Positions 11,601 through 19,150 of a stretch of DNA of 64,000 bases are shown piece after piece. Source of the stretch: Symbiodinium sp. CCMP2592 (taxonomy: Eukaryota; Sar; Dinophyceae; Suessiales; Symbiodiniaceae). Numbering within the stretch: the stretch's first letter is position 1; each line of letters opens with the position of its first letter. The stretch is from the NCBI GenBank assembly GCA_905221615.1, contig CAJNDT010003246.1, forward strand, positions 84,501 through 148,500, written 5' to 3'. The notes beneath the pieces were generated by a model, which saw nothing but the letters and a program-made list of their open reading frames with translations, did no database searches and was not told the origin of the DNA. Made by a program: the position numbers and the translations under genes.

Positions 11601-14600
11601 CTTGCAGTACTCCCTGCGCTACGGGCCGCCGGAGCTGCGCGAGAGCCTGCCAGGGCTCGGTGCTCTGCTGAAGATTCAAGACGCAGAGGACAGATCCTGG
11701 TTCCAGGCAATCAGCTTGGCTCTTCCCTATGCCGTCCTTGTCCTTGTTTTCAGCACCTTGTCTAGAATCTGACCCAGACATGCAAGGGCTCCGGAGCTTC
11801 AATGTGTTTAGGGGGAGCTCGCTGCAGAGGTCTGTTGTTGCTCGATGGTATCGCAACCGTTGCCAGGTAGAGCTCAATTGAGAACAGAAATCTCATGTGG
11901 ACCAAAAGGGAAGAGCTTGCCAGGTTTTGATTGTCAGTACATTCACGAACAGTGAAAAACATGGACATTCGATCCTTTAGGCCATGAGAAATGTTCAGCC
12001 AAAGCAGCGGCAACAAATCGTACTTCTTGGACTTCGAAGCCGAATCCATGTCAACAAATCGTAGTTCGTAGTGCTGGGACACCGATTCGCGGCCAAAGCA
12101 ACGGCAGCAAAACTAACTTCATAGCACTGAGGCCTGAGGCACCGCTTCCAGGCCAAGACAGCGACAAGAAATCGTACTTCTTAGCACTAGAGCACGGCTT
12201 CGAGGCCAAAGCAACGGCAACAAATGTACTTCTTGGCACTGGGTCACCATTTCGCGGCCAAAGCAACAGCAAGAAATCGTACTTCTCAGCATTGGGGCAC
12301 TACTTCGAGGCCGATGCAGCGACAAGAAATCGTACTTCTTAGCACTAGAGTCACTAGAGCACGGCTTCGAGGCCAAAGCAACGGCAGCAAATGTACTTCT
12401 TGGCACTGGGGCAACACTTCGAGGCCAAAGCAACAGCAACCAATCGTACTTCTCAGCATTGGGGCGCTACTTCGAGACCGATGCAGCGACAAGAAATCGT
12501 ACTTCTTAGCACTAGAGCACGGCTTCGAGGCCAAAGCAACGGCAACAAATGTACTTTTTGGCACTGGGTCACCATTTCGCGGCCAAAGCAACAGCAACCA
12601 ATCGTACTTTTCAGCATTGGGGCACTACTTCGAGGCCGATGCAGCGACAAGAAATCGTACTTCTTAGCACTAGAGCACGGCTTCGAGGCCAAAGCAACGG
12701 CAACAAATGTACTTCTTGGCACTGGGTCACCATTTCGCGGCCAAAGCAACAGCAACAAATCGTACTTCTCAGCATTGGGGCACTACTTCGAGGCCGAAGC
12801 AGCGACAAGAAATCGTACTTCTTAGCACTAGAGCACGGCTTCGAGGCCAAAGCAACGGCAACAAATGTACTTCTTGGCACTGGGTCACCATTTCGCGGCC
12901 AAAGCAACAGCAACCAATCGTACTTCTCAGCATTGGGGCACTACTTCGAGACCGATGCAGCGACAAGAAATCGTACTTCTTAGCACTAGAGCACGGCTTC
13001 GAGGCCAAAGCAACGGCAACAAATGTACTTCTTGACACTGGGTCACCATTTCGCGGCCAAAGCAACAGCAAGAAATCGTACTTCTCAGCATTGGGGCACT
13101 ACTTCGAGGCCGAAGCAGCGACAAGAAATCGTACTTCTTAGCACTAGAGCACGGCTTCGAGGCCAAAGCAACGGCAACAAATGTACTTCTTGGCACTGGG
13201 TCACCACTTCGCGGCCAAAGCAACAGCAACCAATCGTACTTTTCAGCATTGGGGCACTACTTCGAGGCCGAAGCAGCGGCAAGAAATCGTACTTCTTAGC
13301 ACTAGAGCACGGCTTCGAGGCCAAAGCAACGGCAACAAATGTACTTCTTGGCACTGGGTCACCATTTCGCGGCCAAAGCAACAGCAACCAATCGTACTTT
13401 TCAGCATTGGGGCACTACTTCGAGGCCGATGCAGCGACAAGAAATCGTACTTCTTAGCATTGGGGCACCGCTTCGAGGCGATCGGTGTCATAAACGTTTC
13501 TGTCTGGTCCTTGGATGTCGGCACTTCAGATTGTTGAGACACAGAAGTCCCAAAGTGTCGGATGAATGATCCGCCGATAGGGAAGTTGAGCTGGGTTTAG
13601 ACCGTCGTGCGATAGGTCAGCTGTGTCTTATTGATGAATTTGAAGCTACGACATGCTACGACAATAATCGAAGCAAAGTACGAGAGGAACAACTGGTTAG
13701 TTTGAGGTCACGACCTTCTGCGGTGCCGGCGTCGGGTGTCCCGCAGGCCGACATAGCGGGTTTGGGCAGCGATATATCGGACGTGCTCAGAGTTCGTGTT
13801 AGGCTGCATTCTTTGGTATTTCTTTGGTTGCGCACAGTTCAGAAGGCAATCGCAGGTGAACGTTACGGGAGGAAGAGCGCGGACAACTACTCCAACAGAC
13901 GGTCCACATCCTTCAATTTTCAATTTTTGATGTCTTGTTTTCTTTATGAGCAGCAACAGCAGACCCTGGAGGCTGAAACCGTCCCAGATCATCTTTGAGC
14001 GGCACTTTGGAGTCCACGGCAACTGCTATGTTGTCAAGGCAGGGCTTGCGAAGCAAGAGTTTCTTGCAATCTTTGTTGGTGCGGCGCGACTTGAAGGTCG
14101 CACTGATCCAGATAATGACAGTGCTCCTGCAAGCCTTCGGGAAGGCGGGTTCTCACCATGTTCTCACCAATAGGACAGGGTGCCTCAGGTACTCCCCGAA
14201 TCTTCGAGGAGATACGCCATTTTCGCAGTAAGCACAATCCCGGACGTAAAGTTGCCCCCCGTGCCAGGTACCGCTTCTGAGAGGAACCGTCACGTTTGCA
14301 ATGTATCAGAACATCTCAGCAGCCTCGGTGCTGAAACGATGCTTCTGGATCTTCTATGTGCTGCTGACCTTCAACAGCCTGTTCCCGAGTATCCTGTTTG
14401 TGCGGCCAGATTCCCGCTGGTGTCGCTATGGCTCCTCGGAGTGAGCGAGACCGAGTGACGGTGAGGGGAAGTAGACAGTGCGTCCTCGTGCGGGGCACAA
14501 ATCCGAGGTGCTGCCGTCATGGATGTAGTCATGGATCTGGGATACATGCTCACCTACTTGCTCACTGTGGCCCCTTGCTGACGCGACAAGCAAGATCTAG

Positions 14601-17150
14601 ACAAGGCCGTCAGTTAAGCACGGCTCAGGTGACGGCTATGTCCGAGCTGACGCTGGAGACGGCCGTGCGTGGCAACTTCGGGGATGCGGCGGAGCTGGAC
14701 CTGAGCAACAGCAGCTTGAGCAGACTTGAGCACGAATGGAAGTGCCGCCAGCACTGTCGGGTAGCTCGTATCATGTGCGCTAAGGCATAAGCCCAACCTT
14801 CGCTTTCCCCTCTGACATCCTGCAGTTCCTGGCGGTGTACATCAGCCTTGCGCACACCTGTTGTGCCTGCCGCTCTGTCGAACGTGCCAGGGATCTGGGC
14901 AGTCTGGGCGGTCTGGGCGAAAGCTCTGTGGAGCCAAAGCAATCGAAGCGACCGATCATTCACCGCACGGTCTTTCCTGCGTGTGATGGCCGGCTGGTGC
15001 TGCGATGCCTCAAGGCACTGTACTCTCCCATCCTGCTCCTGGTGCTTTTCCTGCTTCTTCGCTCTCCGGACATGTACCCTGGTCACGACTTCAGCTGCTT
15101 CCCGTGCCGCTGCTCTGTGTGCTGCTCCTCTATCGGGTGGCGCCTGGAAAGCTGCCGATTAGCAGCCGTACTCCGACAGGCGGAGCTGGCCCTGTCCGGC
15201 GTCCACAGCATCGCCCAAGGAGCGTTCGACCCCTTGGGCTGCTACGTGCGCCGCCTATCCCTCTCCAACCACAAGTTGACCTCCCTGCCGGCCAAACGGT
15301 TCCGGCACCTGAGTTGCCTGGAAGCCCTGGACCTGGGCAGAGGACGCCTCGAGCGCCTGGAGGACGAGGCCTTCGAGGGCCTGGCGCAGCTGCGCCTTCT
15401 GTCACTCAGCGAAAACAAGCTTGCCGACCTCCCCACCCAGGTTCTGAAACCGCTGCTCGGCCTGGAGCAGCTGCTGCTAGGTGGCAAAAGCGACAAACAA
15501 GGCAATGTAATCGTGAGCGGGAACCAGCTTGTGAGTTTGCCGAACTTCACGCAGAACCCTCGGCTGAGAGTGTTGGACGTCAGCGAGAACAATCTGAAGA
15601 ACTTGGAGGACGCCACCTTCTCGCATCTCCACAGACTCCGAGTCCTGGACCTCGGCCGCAACAACCTCCTCAACGTCTCCGACCACACCTTCGCAGGCTT
15701 GACCTCGCTTCAGAAGCTGGATTTGGGCAGCAACAAGCTGGAACAGCTTCCGGAAACGGTCTTCCAAAACCTGACCTCCCTTCAGAAGCTGGATTTGCAC
15801 AGCAACAAGCTGGCAGAGCTCCCGGAAACAGTCTTCCAAAACTTGACCTCCCTTGAGACGCTGTATTTGGGCTGGAACAGGCTGGCAGAGCTCCCGCAAA
15901 CGGTCTTCCAGGGCTTGACCTCCCTTGAGACGCTGGATTTGCACGAGAACCAGCTGGCAGAGCTCCCAGAAACGGTCTTCCAGGGCTTGACCTCCCTTGA
16001 GATGCTGGATTTGAGAGGCAACCAGCTGGCAGAGCTCCCGCAAACGGTCTTCCAGGGCTTGACATCCCTGCAGATGCTGGAAAGGGTCTTCCAGGGCTTG
16101 ACCTCCCTTGAGAGCCTGGATTTGAGCGACAACAAGCTGGCAGAGCTCCCGGAAACGGTCTTCCAAGGCTTGACCTCCCTTGAGATGCTGGATTTGAGAG
16201 GCAACCAGCTGGCAGAGCTCCCGCAAACGGTCTTCCAGGGCTTGACCTCCCTTGAGACGCTGGATTTGCACGAGAACCAGCTGGCAGAGCTCCCAGAAAC
16301 GGTCTTCCAGGGCTTGACCTCCCTTGAGAGGCTGGATTTGAGCGACAACAAGCTGGCAGAGCTCCCGGAAACGGTCTTCCAGGGCTTGACCTCCCTTGAG
16401 ACGCTGGATTTGCACTGGAACCAGCTGCAAGAGCTACCGGAAACGGTCTTCCAGGCCTTGACCTCCCTTGAGACGCTGGAGTTGTTCTACAGCAAGCTGG
16501 CAGAGCTCCCAGCAGCGGTCTTCCAGGGCTTGACCTCCCTTGAGATGCTGGGTTTGAGAGGCAACCAGCTGGCAGAGCTCCCAGAAACGGTCTTCCAGGG
16601 CTTGACCTCTCTTAAGAGGCTGGATTTGGGCAGCAACTACAAGCTGGCAGAGCTCCCGGAAACGGTCTTCCAGGGCTTGACCTCCCTTGAGACGCTGGAT
16701 TTGAGCGTCAACATCAAGCTGGCAGAGCTCCCGGAAACGGTCTTCCAGGGCTTGACCTCCCTTGAGACGCTGGAGTTGTTCTACAACAAGCTGGCAGAGC
16801 TCCCAGCAGCGGTCTTCCAGGGCTTGACCTCACTTGCGACGCTGAAGTTGCACGACAACAAGCTGGCAGAGCTCCCGGAGAAGGTCTTCCATGGCTTGAC
16901 CTCCCTTGAGACACTGGAGTTGAACAGCAACAACCTGGCAGAGCTCCCGGAGAAGGTCTTCCAGGGCTTGACCTCGCTTCAGGTGTTGGAGTTGTACAGC
17001 AATCAGCTGGCAGAGCTCCCGCAAAGGGTCTTCCAGGGCTTGACCTCCCTTAAGATGCTGCATTTGGGCGGCAACAGGCTGGCACAGCCAGTGAGGCGCT
17101 GTGTTGAGGCCGCCTTGAGCTGCGAGAATTGCAGCTGCGAGGCTTCTTGA
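5203..17150 (+). CDS. Receptor-like SHAW/transmembrane/LRR gene, copy 2 (multi-exon span)
   Basis: Span of a probable single gene of about 12 kb, defined by exons that keep frame and splice phase in both this copy and copy 3. Domain order is: possible N-terminal anchor; hydrophobic segment; SHAW/ANNQH/LLVLD domain; RILNSIA region with LRR-like strands; several membrane segments; then a last exon of 775 codons with a membrane helix and 19 LRRs. The 5' exon is poorly conserved, so the true start is uncertain. Linkage of all exons into one transcript is inferred from order, strand and phase, not proven; two adjacent genes (SHAW plus LRR) remain possible. From family knowledge the SHAW-type domain is common in dinoflagellate predictions but has no known biochemical function. 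A cell-surface sensing role is inference. Confidence 0.6.
5759..5831 (+). CDS. Small exon (DVVAAVKACLGEEFG)
   Basis: Follows a consensus acceptor (tctcgcag|g). The frame reads DVVAAVKACLGEEFGCN; copy 3 reads DVIAAVKACLGKEFGCN at 21462. Substitutions are conservative, which supports coding. The 3' limit is not fixed. Confidence 0.5.
5901..6031 (+). CDS. Exon with GDPWHGNVLLSRG motif
   Basis: Begins after a TAG acceptor and is open until a TGA at 6032. The frame gives DLRKLPGDPWHGNVLLSRG and then a hydrophilic TETDEMPPQTQ stretch, preserved in copy 3 from 21604. No family recognised. Confidence 0.5.
6065..6108 (+). repeat. Short CCCTAAA array in intron
   Basis: About six nearly perfect CCCTAAA units just upstream of the exon starting at 6131. 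Copy 3 has a shorter run at the matching site (21778-21801), so the array length has changed since duplication. Confidence 0.85.
6131..6540 (+). CDS. Exon region with hydrophobic segment
   Basis: After the acceptor tctcag|g, one frame reads LALANYGRLHSAGSPLQIPT. A second frame, starting near 6280, reads APVDEALLAF and a hydrophobic helix (LLAFMQGLVLMAFMLSV), followed by a Cys-containing tail to a TGA at 6541. Both are largely preserved in copy 3 (21827-22266). At least two exons probably lie here, one encoding a membrane helix. Boundaries are unresolved. Confidence 0.45.
6620..6806 (+). CDS. Exon: charged helix then membrane segment
   Basis: The frame gives QMHAAKAKDRKRFSWLQEQ followed by a hydrophobic stretch (AAAMWSPAAVALTIFLK), then GT donor candidates. 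Copy 3 (22334-22546) keeps the same peptide with a few extra residues (EL-QRW). A basic helix before a membrane segment suggests a cytoplasm-facing side. Confidence 0.6.
6879..6969 (+). CDS. SHAW-motif exon
   Basis: 91-bp exon bounded by cttag|g and ttt|GTttgt. It encodes ESIEAQRPTWFVSHAWKEP. The WFVSHAW signature opens a domain I know from many dinoflagellate predictions (variants FVSHWWGEP, FVCHAW). Joining phase 0 to the next exon at 7048 gives the usual F-L-R-C-L-L-R-H continuation. Copy 3 has the matching exon at 22626-22719. Confidence 0.75.
7048..7152 (+). CDS. ANNQH-motif exon of the SHAW domain
   Basis: Starts after aaatcag| in phase 0. It encodes VLFLRCLLRHAAVRDLRGDP and then AYWVCAYANNQHAPR. 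The W-V-C-A-Y-A-N-N-Q-H core is the second signature of the family, comparable to the F-x-V-N-Q-H motif of related protist proteins. Copy 3: 22797-22900. The 3' end is approximate. Confidence 0.72.
7381..7478 (+). CDS. Exon with GVLLVLDAAATPFQRIWC
   Basis: Follows ccgacag| and encodes SSFYLAMMLCRGVLLVLDAA and TPFQRIWC. This is the third element of the SHAW-type domain: a hydrophobic strand, then Asp, then R-I-W-C. Copy 3 has it at 23673-23775 (SSFYSAMMLCRG). After IWC the frame becomes less family-like, so the exon probably ends there. Confidence 0.7.
7760..7828 (+). CDS. Exon VENSAKLFLDVAATSG, GA donor
   Basis: 69 bp, phase 0, acceptor ggcag|gtt. It encodes VENSAKLFLDVAATSGDMAH and ILT. Ending the exon at a GA donor (acg|GAcc) joins ILT to DGLAG of the next exon and keeps phase in both copies; the nearby GT at 7840 does not. 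Copy 3: 24003-24071, same length. Confidence 0.7.
7940..8616 (+). CDS. Long exon: RILNSIA region and LRR-like strands
   Basis: 677 bp, the same length in copy 3 (24185-24861), starting after atcctgcag|. It encodes DGLAGNEAKLLPLLGLLAKS, then EEDKTRILNSIAFP, DKYGAVNRALRSHFALSSLY, and a region with irregular LRR-like strands (LCLRLDLGHTGLQTI; LRTLQLRF; LEELNLSEALLL). In family members known to me the RILN segment follows the SHAW domain. Differences between copies are mostly conservative. The exon ends at tgcaa|GA; the adjoining GA-AG intron is only 47 bp. Confidence 0.78.
8664..8736 (+). CDS. LRR-like exon LRLEELSLHVQG
   Basis: 73 bp after gcttag|. One base completes the split Lys codon of the previous exon, then LKLRLEELSLHVQGCPKALD follows, ending at GT (caatac|gttt). 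It continues the LRR-like strand pattern. Copy 3: 24908-24980. Confidence 0.65.
8920..9036 (+). CDS. Exon ARKLQSRDKDLQMWLCIED
   Basis: The frame reads RHNAARKLQSRDKDLQMWLC in both copies (copy 3: 25155-25267). The acceptor is ambiguous, because several AGs lie within 30 bases. Confidence 0.5.
   Translation, partial: AKSLAARHNAARKLQSRDKDLQMWLCIEDCARCSTRGD
9059..9220 (+). CDS. Exon REDAATWTQQLQALLP
   Basis: Encodes REDAATWTQQLQALLPWDR, matching REDAATWTQQLEALLPKRSK in copy 3 (25288-25400). Copy 2 is five bases shorter just upstream of REDAA, so it either uses a shifted acceptor or carries a frameshift. Confidence 0.5.
9447..9545 (+). CDS. 99-bp exon, frame unresolved
   Basis: Bounded by tttcag|g and tcaag|gttt. 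One frame reads GYCDQHFFCSLRRSAFKSFQ, another MDIATSTSSAASGG. In copy 3 the first frame has a TAG near 25793; the second stays open. Confidence 0.4.
9637..9707 (+). CDS. Exon ADIESRGQHPIWFGVDIQG
   Basis: After gcaagcag|, the frame ADIESRGQHPIWFGVDIQGA runs to gcaag|gtta. Copy 3 matches up to QHP and is then replaced by TTTAGGG sequence, so this exon is intact only in copy 2. Confidence 0.45.
9764..9960 (+). CDS. Membrane-segment exon(s)
   Basis: Encodes GYKGLLLLIMLSLHLDDHVY, a likely membrane helix. A probable second exon after catcccag| reads YPVLVFGVANVSGFSVSW. Copy 3 has both (26047-26260). Confidence 0.5.
9990..10170 (+). CDS. Membrane-segment exon (STLLLALLVASFAFASF)
   Basis: Encodes LAGPFEVSS, the helix LSTLLLALLVASFAFASF and a basic flank RFDQMQRAAREFSLSSEAFY. 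Preserved in copy 3 (26290-26460) with conservative changes, supporting coding and a membrane helix followed by a cytosolic amphipathic stretch. Confidence 0.6.
10251..10389 (+). CDS. Exon VLEDDGHLSHTSLVFGVDG
   Basis: After gcacag|, encodes QVLEDDGHLSHTSLVFGVDG, then EKYPSVDQVRQEHDSP. A GA donor at 10390 (ttca|GAcg) leaves one base, which joins in phase to the exon at 10896; the GT at 10398 would not. Copy 3: about 26551-26693. No family recognised. Confidence 0.6.
10616..10664 (+). repeat. TTTAGGG insertion in intron, copy 2 only
   Basis: About 49 bases of degenerate TTTAGGG replace about 13 unrelated bases at the matching site of copy 3 (near 26890). Flanking sequence aligns on both sides. 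Confidence 0.75.
10896..10989 (+). CDS. Exon AVDILQYEIYCKDILHMRQ
   Basis: 94 bp between tttcag|g and cccct|gtgagc. Encodes AVDILQYEIYCKDILHMRQT and WNELSRPERPL. Same length and nearly the same bases in copy 3 (27139-27232). Phase 2 at its end is completed by G of the next exon. Confidence 0.75.
11044..11117 (+). CDS. Exon AFQGEEQPIRIVALRDGF
   Basis: 74 bp starting after cgtcag|. Encodes AFQGEEQPIRIVALRDGFAE and EDSK. A GA donor (aagc|GAagg) gives a consistent Arg junction to the next exon in both copies. Copy 3: 27287-27360. Confidence 0.75.
11216..11399 (+). CDS. Exon YFATVLLLERSLDSAERK
   Basis: 184 bp, exactly the same length in copy 3 (27457-27640), although the two copies differ by an indel just before the acceptor. 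Encodes YFATVLLLERSLDSAERKLA, then RLVFAHVWRALINPQVKFF and LRDFSVSKR, ending at aag ag|gtaaag. Probably a membrane-proximal helical region. Confidence 0.75.
11421..11772 (+). CDS. Exon with two membrane segments
   Basis: Starts after aacgcag|; the first G completes the Arg codon of the preceding exon. Encodes a hydrophilic stretch (SRGQESKQEAKAKRSPRPS), a membrane helix (LSIILGLVRATALLC), a loop with RYGPPELRESLPGL, and a second helix (ISLALPYAVLVLVFSTLS). A TGA at 11770 caps the frame, so the donor lies just before it. Copy 3: 27662-28013. Confidence 0.72.
12001..13495 (+). repeat. Intronic satellite: 158-bp higher-order repeat of three ~53-bp monomers
   Basis: From 12224 a unit starting ATGTACTTCTTGGCACTGGG recurs at 12391, 12549, 12707, 12865, 13023, 13181 and 13339. 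The period is exactly 158 bp after a first unit of 167, which carries a 9-base duplication. Each unit consists of three related 52-53 bp monomers sharing (A)ATCGTACTTCTTAGCA...CGAGGCCAAAGCAACGG. More degenerate monomers extend back to about 12001. It lies between the exon ending near 11770 and that near 13950, so it is intronic. Long open frames on both strands here only reflect a period that keeps stops out. Confidence 0.93.
13946..14155 (+). CDS. Exon KPSQIIFERHFGVHGNCYV
   Basis: Two frames are open in both copies. One reads PSQIIFERHFGVHGNCYVVK and the other VRRDLKVALIQIMTVLLQAF, which looks like a membrane or amphipathic helix. The copies are nearly identical (29219-29430), so conservation cannot choose; both may be used if a small intron lies between. 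Confidence 0.5.
14268..14430 (+). CDS. Exon with membrane helix (FWIFYVLLTFNSLFPSILF)
   Basis: 163 bp after gtgccag|. Encodes VPLLRGTVTFAMYQNISAAS, then KRCFWIFYVLLTFNSLFPSI and RPDSRWCRYG. A GC donor (tatg|GCtcc) leaves phase 1, completed by GT of the next exon to Gly. Copy 3: 29545-29707, same length. Confidence 0.72.
14508..14569 (+). CDS. Small membrane-segment exon (MDLGYMLTYLLTV)
   Basis: 62 bp. Encodes AAVMDVVMDLGYMLTYLLTV. A GC donor (gtg|GCcc) gives phase 0 into the next exon; reading on reaches TGA. Copy 3: 29787-29848, same length. Confidence 0.68.
14629..14733 (+). CDS. Exon SELTLETAVRGNFGDAAEL
   Basis: 105 bp, phase 0, acceptor ggctcag|. Encodes VTAMSELTLETAVRGNFGDA and ELDLSNSSLSRLEH, an LRR-like strand. 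The donor is GA (cac|GAatg). Copy 3 (29918-30022) has a tempting GTAAGT three bases later, but only GA keeps phase. Confidence 0.75.
14826..17150 (+). CDS. Last exon of copy 2: membrane helix plus 19 LRRs
   Basis: 2325 bp, open from the acceptor ctgcag| to TGA. It begins FLAVYISLAHTCCACRSVE, then a basic segment and a membrane helix (LKALYSPILLLVLFLLL). A Cys-containing cap (DFSCFPCRC...RLESCRL) follows, like an LRR N-terminal cap. Five irregular LRRs come next (e.g. VRRLSLSNHKL, RLRVLDVSENNL), then 19 near-identical 24-25 residue repeats with consensus LAELPETVFQGLTSLETLDL. It closes with PVRRCVEAALSCENCSCEAS. One repeat near 16066-16100 has lost about 11 codons in frame. If the helix is the last membrane span, the whole LRR region lies on one side of the membrane, most simply outside. 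Confidence 0.87.
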   Translation, partial: FLAVYISLAHTCCACRSVERARDLGSLGGLGESSVEPKQSKRPIIHRTVFPACDGRLVLRCLKALYSPILLLVLFLLLRSPDMYPGHDFSCFPCRCSVCCSSIGWRLESCRLAAVLRQAELALSGVHSIAQGAFDPLGCYVRRLSLSNHKLTSLPAKRFRHLSCLEALDLGRGRLERLEDEAFEGLAQLRLLSLSENKLADLPTQVLKPLLGLEQLLLGGKSDKQGNVIVSGNQLVSLPNFTQNPRLRVLDVSENNLKNLEDATFSHLHRLRVLDLGRNNLLNVSDHTFAGLTSLQKLDLGSNKLEQLPETVFQNLTSLQKLDLHSNKLAELPETVFQNLTSLETLYLGWNRLAELPQTVFQGLTSLETLDLHENQLAELPETVFQGLTSLEMLDLRGNQLAELPQTVFQGLTSLQMLERVFQGLTSLESLDLSDNKLAELPETVFQGLTSLEMLDLRGNQLAELPQTVFQGLTSLETLDLHENQLAELPETVFQGLTSLERLDLSDNKLAELPETVFQGLTSLETLDLHWNQLQELPETVFQALTSLETLELFYSKLAELPAAVFQGLTSLEMLGLRGNQLAELPETVFQGLTSLKRLDLGSNYKLAELPETVFQGLTSLETLDLSVNIKLAELPETVFQGLTSLETLELFYNKLAELPAAVFQGLTSLATLKLHDNKLAELPEKVFHGLTSLETLELNSNNLAELPEKVFQGLTSLQVLELYSNQLAELPQRVFQGLTSLKMLHLGGNRLAQPVRRCVEAALSCENCSCEAS

Positions 17151-19150
17151 GGCCACAAGTTTTTTTTAATTTATTTGCATTTAATTGCTGTACTTCAGCC
17201 TGCCGAGACAGGGAATTGCACGCGTTTTCATCTGCTGCAGGGCTTAAGCCCTCTGGTGAAGCTTTTCAAATGCCTGAGGCAACACGACACAACTGCCAGA
17301 GACTAAAACCTTCGAAGTTGAATCATGTGCGCTGTAGTCTAAGCTCCGATTATCCTCCTTATATCCCCTACGGTAGTCCCCTCCAAGGCGTTTAGACTCT
17401 ATAGCCACAGAGCTCACGTGCAACTCTAGGCCTGCTAAGCTCTCTGCTCCTCGGCCTTCCCGAGGTGATCTCTCCAAAACGAGAGCCAGGATCCTCCGCC
17501 GCTAGGCCCCTGGTATATCGGGTACAACAGTAGCATTGGGTTTAGGGTTTTCGGGTTCATGGGTTTAGGGTTTAGGGTTTCATTTTGAGGATCCTCCGCT
17601 TTAGGGTTTCTTGACTGCGTCTCACGGGAGACAGTCACCTGTGAGTAATTTGAAGGGAATGGTCGCGACCTTGAATTGAAGTGTTTCAGCTTCGCACTTC
17701 CTCGTTTGCATCAGATGTCGTGCTCATGTTGACTATCTAAGCCCCTAATAAGCTCCAAGCCCTAAGCCCGAAACGCCTAAACCCTAACCCTAAACCCTAT
17801 GGTACTGTTGTACGCGAGCCTAGCGGCAACCGCCGGCACTGCGATCTTTAGAGCTGAGATGGAAGCCCAAAGATGCCGGTGGCCAAGGATGCCGATGATT
17901 TTAAGCCTAAGCCGCTAAGCTGCAAACCCAAAAACTCTAACCCTAAAACTCTGAACCCTAATACCCTAGACCCTAATAAACCCTAAACCTCAAACCCTAG
18001 ACCCTAAAGCCTAAACCATGATGATAGGAGCTTTCAGTTCGCTATCCTTCAGTCCTAAGTCTGATGTAGCACCTATAGAGTACCGTGAACTCTTCGAAGA
18101 TCCGTTGCGCGTTGTGCTTGGGATTCTACAGCAAGCAGAATGATGTCGTACGAAACAGAGGAATAGGAAAGCAGAAGGTCTTAGGACTCGTGCATGGGCT
18201 GTCAAGTCGATCCTTTGGACGTGCTGTAGAGGCTGCTGGCACCAAGGAAGCATATGCTGCAAACAGGATAGGGAAAGCGAGAATGCGGGCGCAAGGCGTG
18301 GGGCCGAGGATGCTGCCTGGTCTGGGTTTTCTTCTATACGCAGGCTCTCAAGATATGGGTTCCCCCCAGTGTAAGTTGATCATGTTTGGACTCCCCACAA
18401 AGAGCGGAGGGAAGGAGTTACGTAGGAGCCCTCCGAACCCGGAACACTGGAGCGAAACAATGGGCTCCTGAGGCCCGCGCCAGCCAGTGTTCTGCATCTA
18501 TTTCACGCCCCGTACACTGCTCATTTGGACCCCCGGAGCATCTCATCGTTCGTCAAGTTGACGGGATCGGCTTTAATCAGGGTTTTGAGGCCCATTATAA
18601 GGAACACCCCAAAATGGTACAGGTAATCATTTAGGCCCCGACCCAAAACCCCACACCTAAACTCTATAAGCGCTATAAACCCCAAGCCCTAAAGCCTAAG
18701 CCGTCCTTGTTGCCTTGTCCCTCCTGGGAGGTCGATGCGCTGAAGGCAAGACCACTCGGCACTGAGCCGGAGACCCAGAGAGGTTTAGGCTTTAGGGCCT
18801 TTAGGGTTCAGGGTTTAGGGCCCCTTGTCGCCTTGGAGAGAGCATTGTCCCATCTCAAGAGGTGCTTATGCGAGGCGGGAAGTTTGAGTGCCATAGTGCC
18901 ATCTTTGAAGGCGTTGTCAAAGCAATCTGGCACAGGATAAACCGGAACCCTAAACACAAAACCCTATCAATATTTTACACCCCAAACCCTATCAATACTA
19001 AGCCCTGAATCCTAAACCCCATAAACCTCAGGAGGCAGAGATGGGTGCACGTTCTGGAGGCTTCAGGGGCTCAGGTGTGGGTTTCGGCGGTCCGGGGTCT
19101 TGGGTCTAGGGGTTTAGGCTACGATTTAGGCGTCTCGCAGCGGATCACAG
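17151..19150. other. 3' flank of copy 2
   Basis: Near-identical to 1491-3420 apart from the extra block 17280-17347 and a few single-base changes. CCCTAAA/TTTAGGG words cluster at 17540-17605, 17770-17800 and 17935-18015. Nothing here is supported as a gene. Confidence 0.7.

Noticed and set aside
12001-13495. CRISPR array
   Set aside because: The units are contiguous related monomers without unique spacers, and the context is eukaryotic.
12224-13569. Many overlapping 100-147 codon frames on both strands
   Set aside because: Artefacts of the intronic satellite. The 158-bp period is not a multiple of three, so each frame recurs in steps and ends at the same repeat position.
15477-16430. Minus-strand open frame of 317 codons over the LRR exon
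   Set aside because: It is the antisense shadow of the 72-bp coding repeats; its peptide is a monotonous LKGGQALEDRF repeat, and similar shadows appear under copies 1 and 3.
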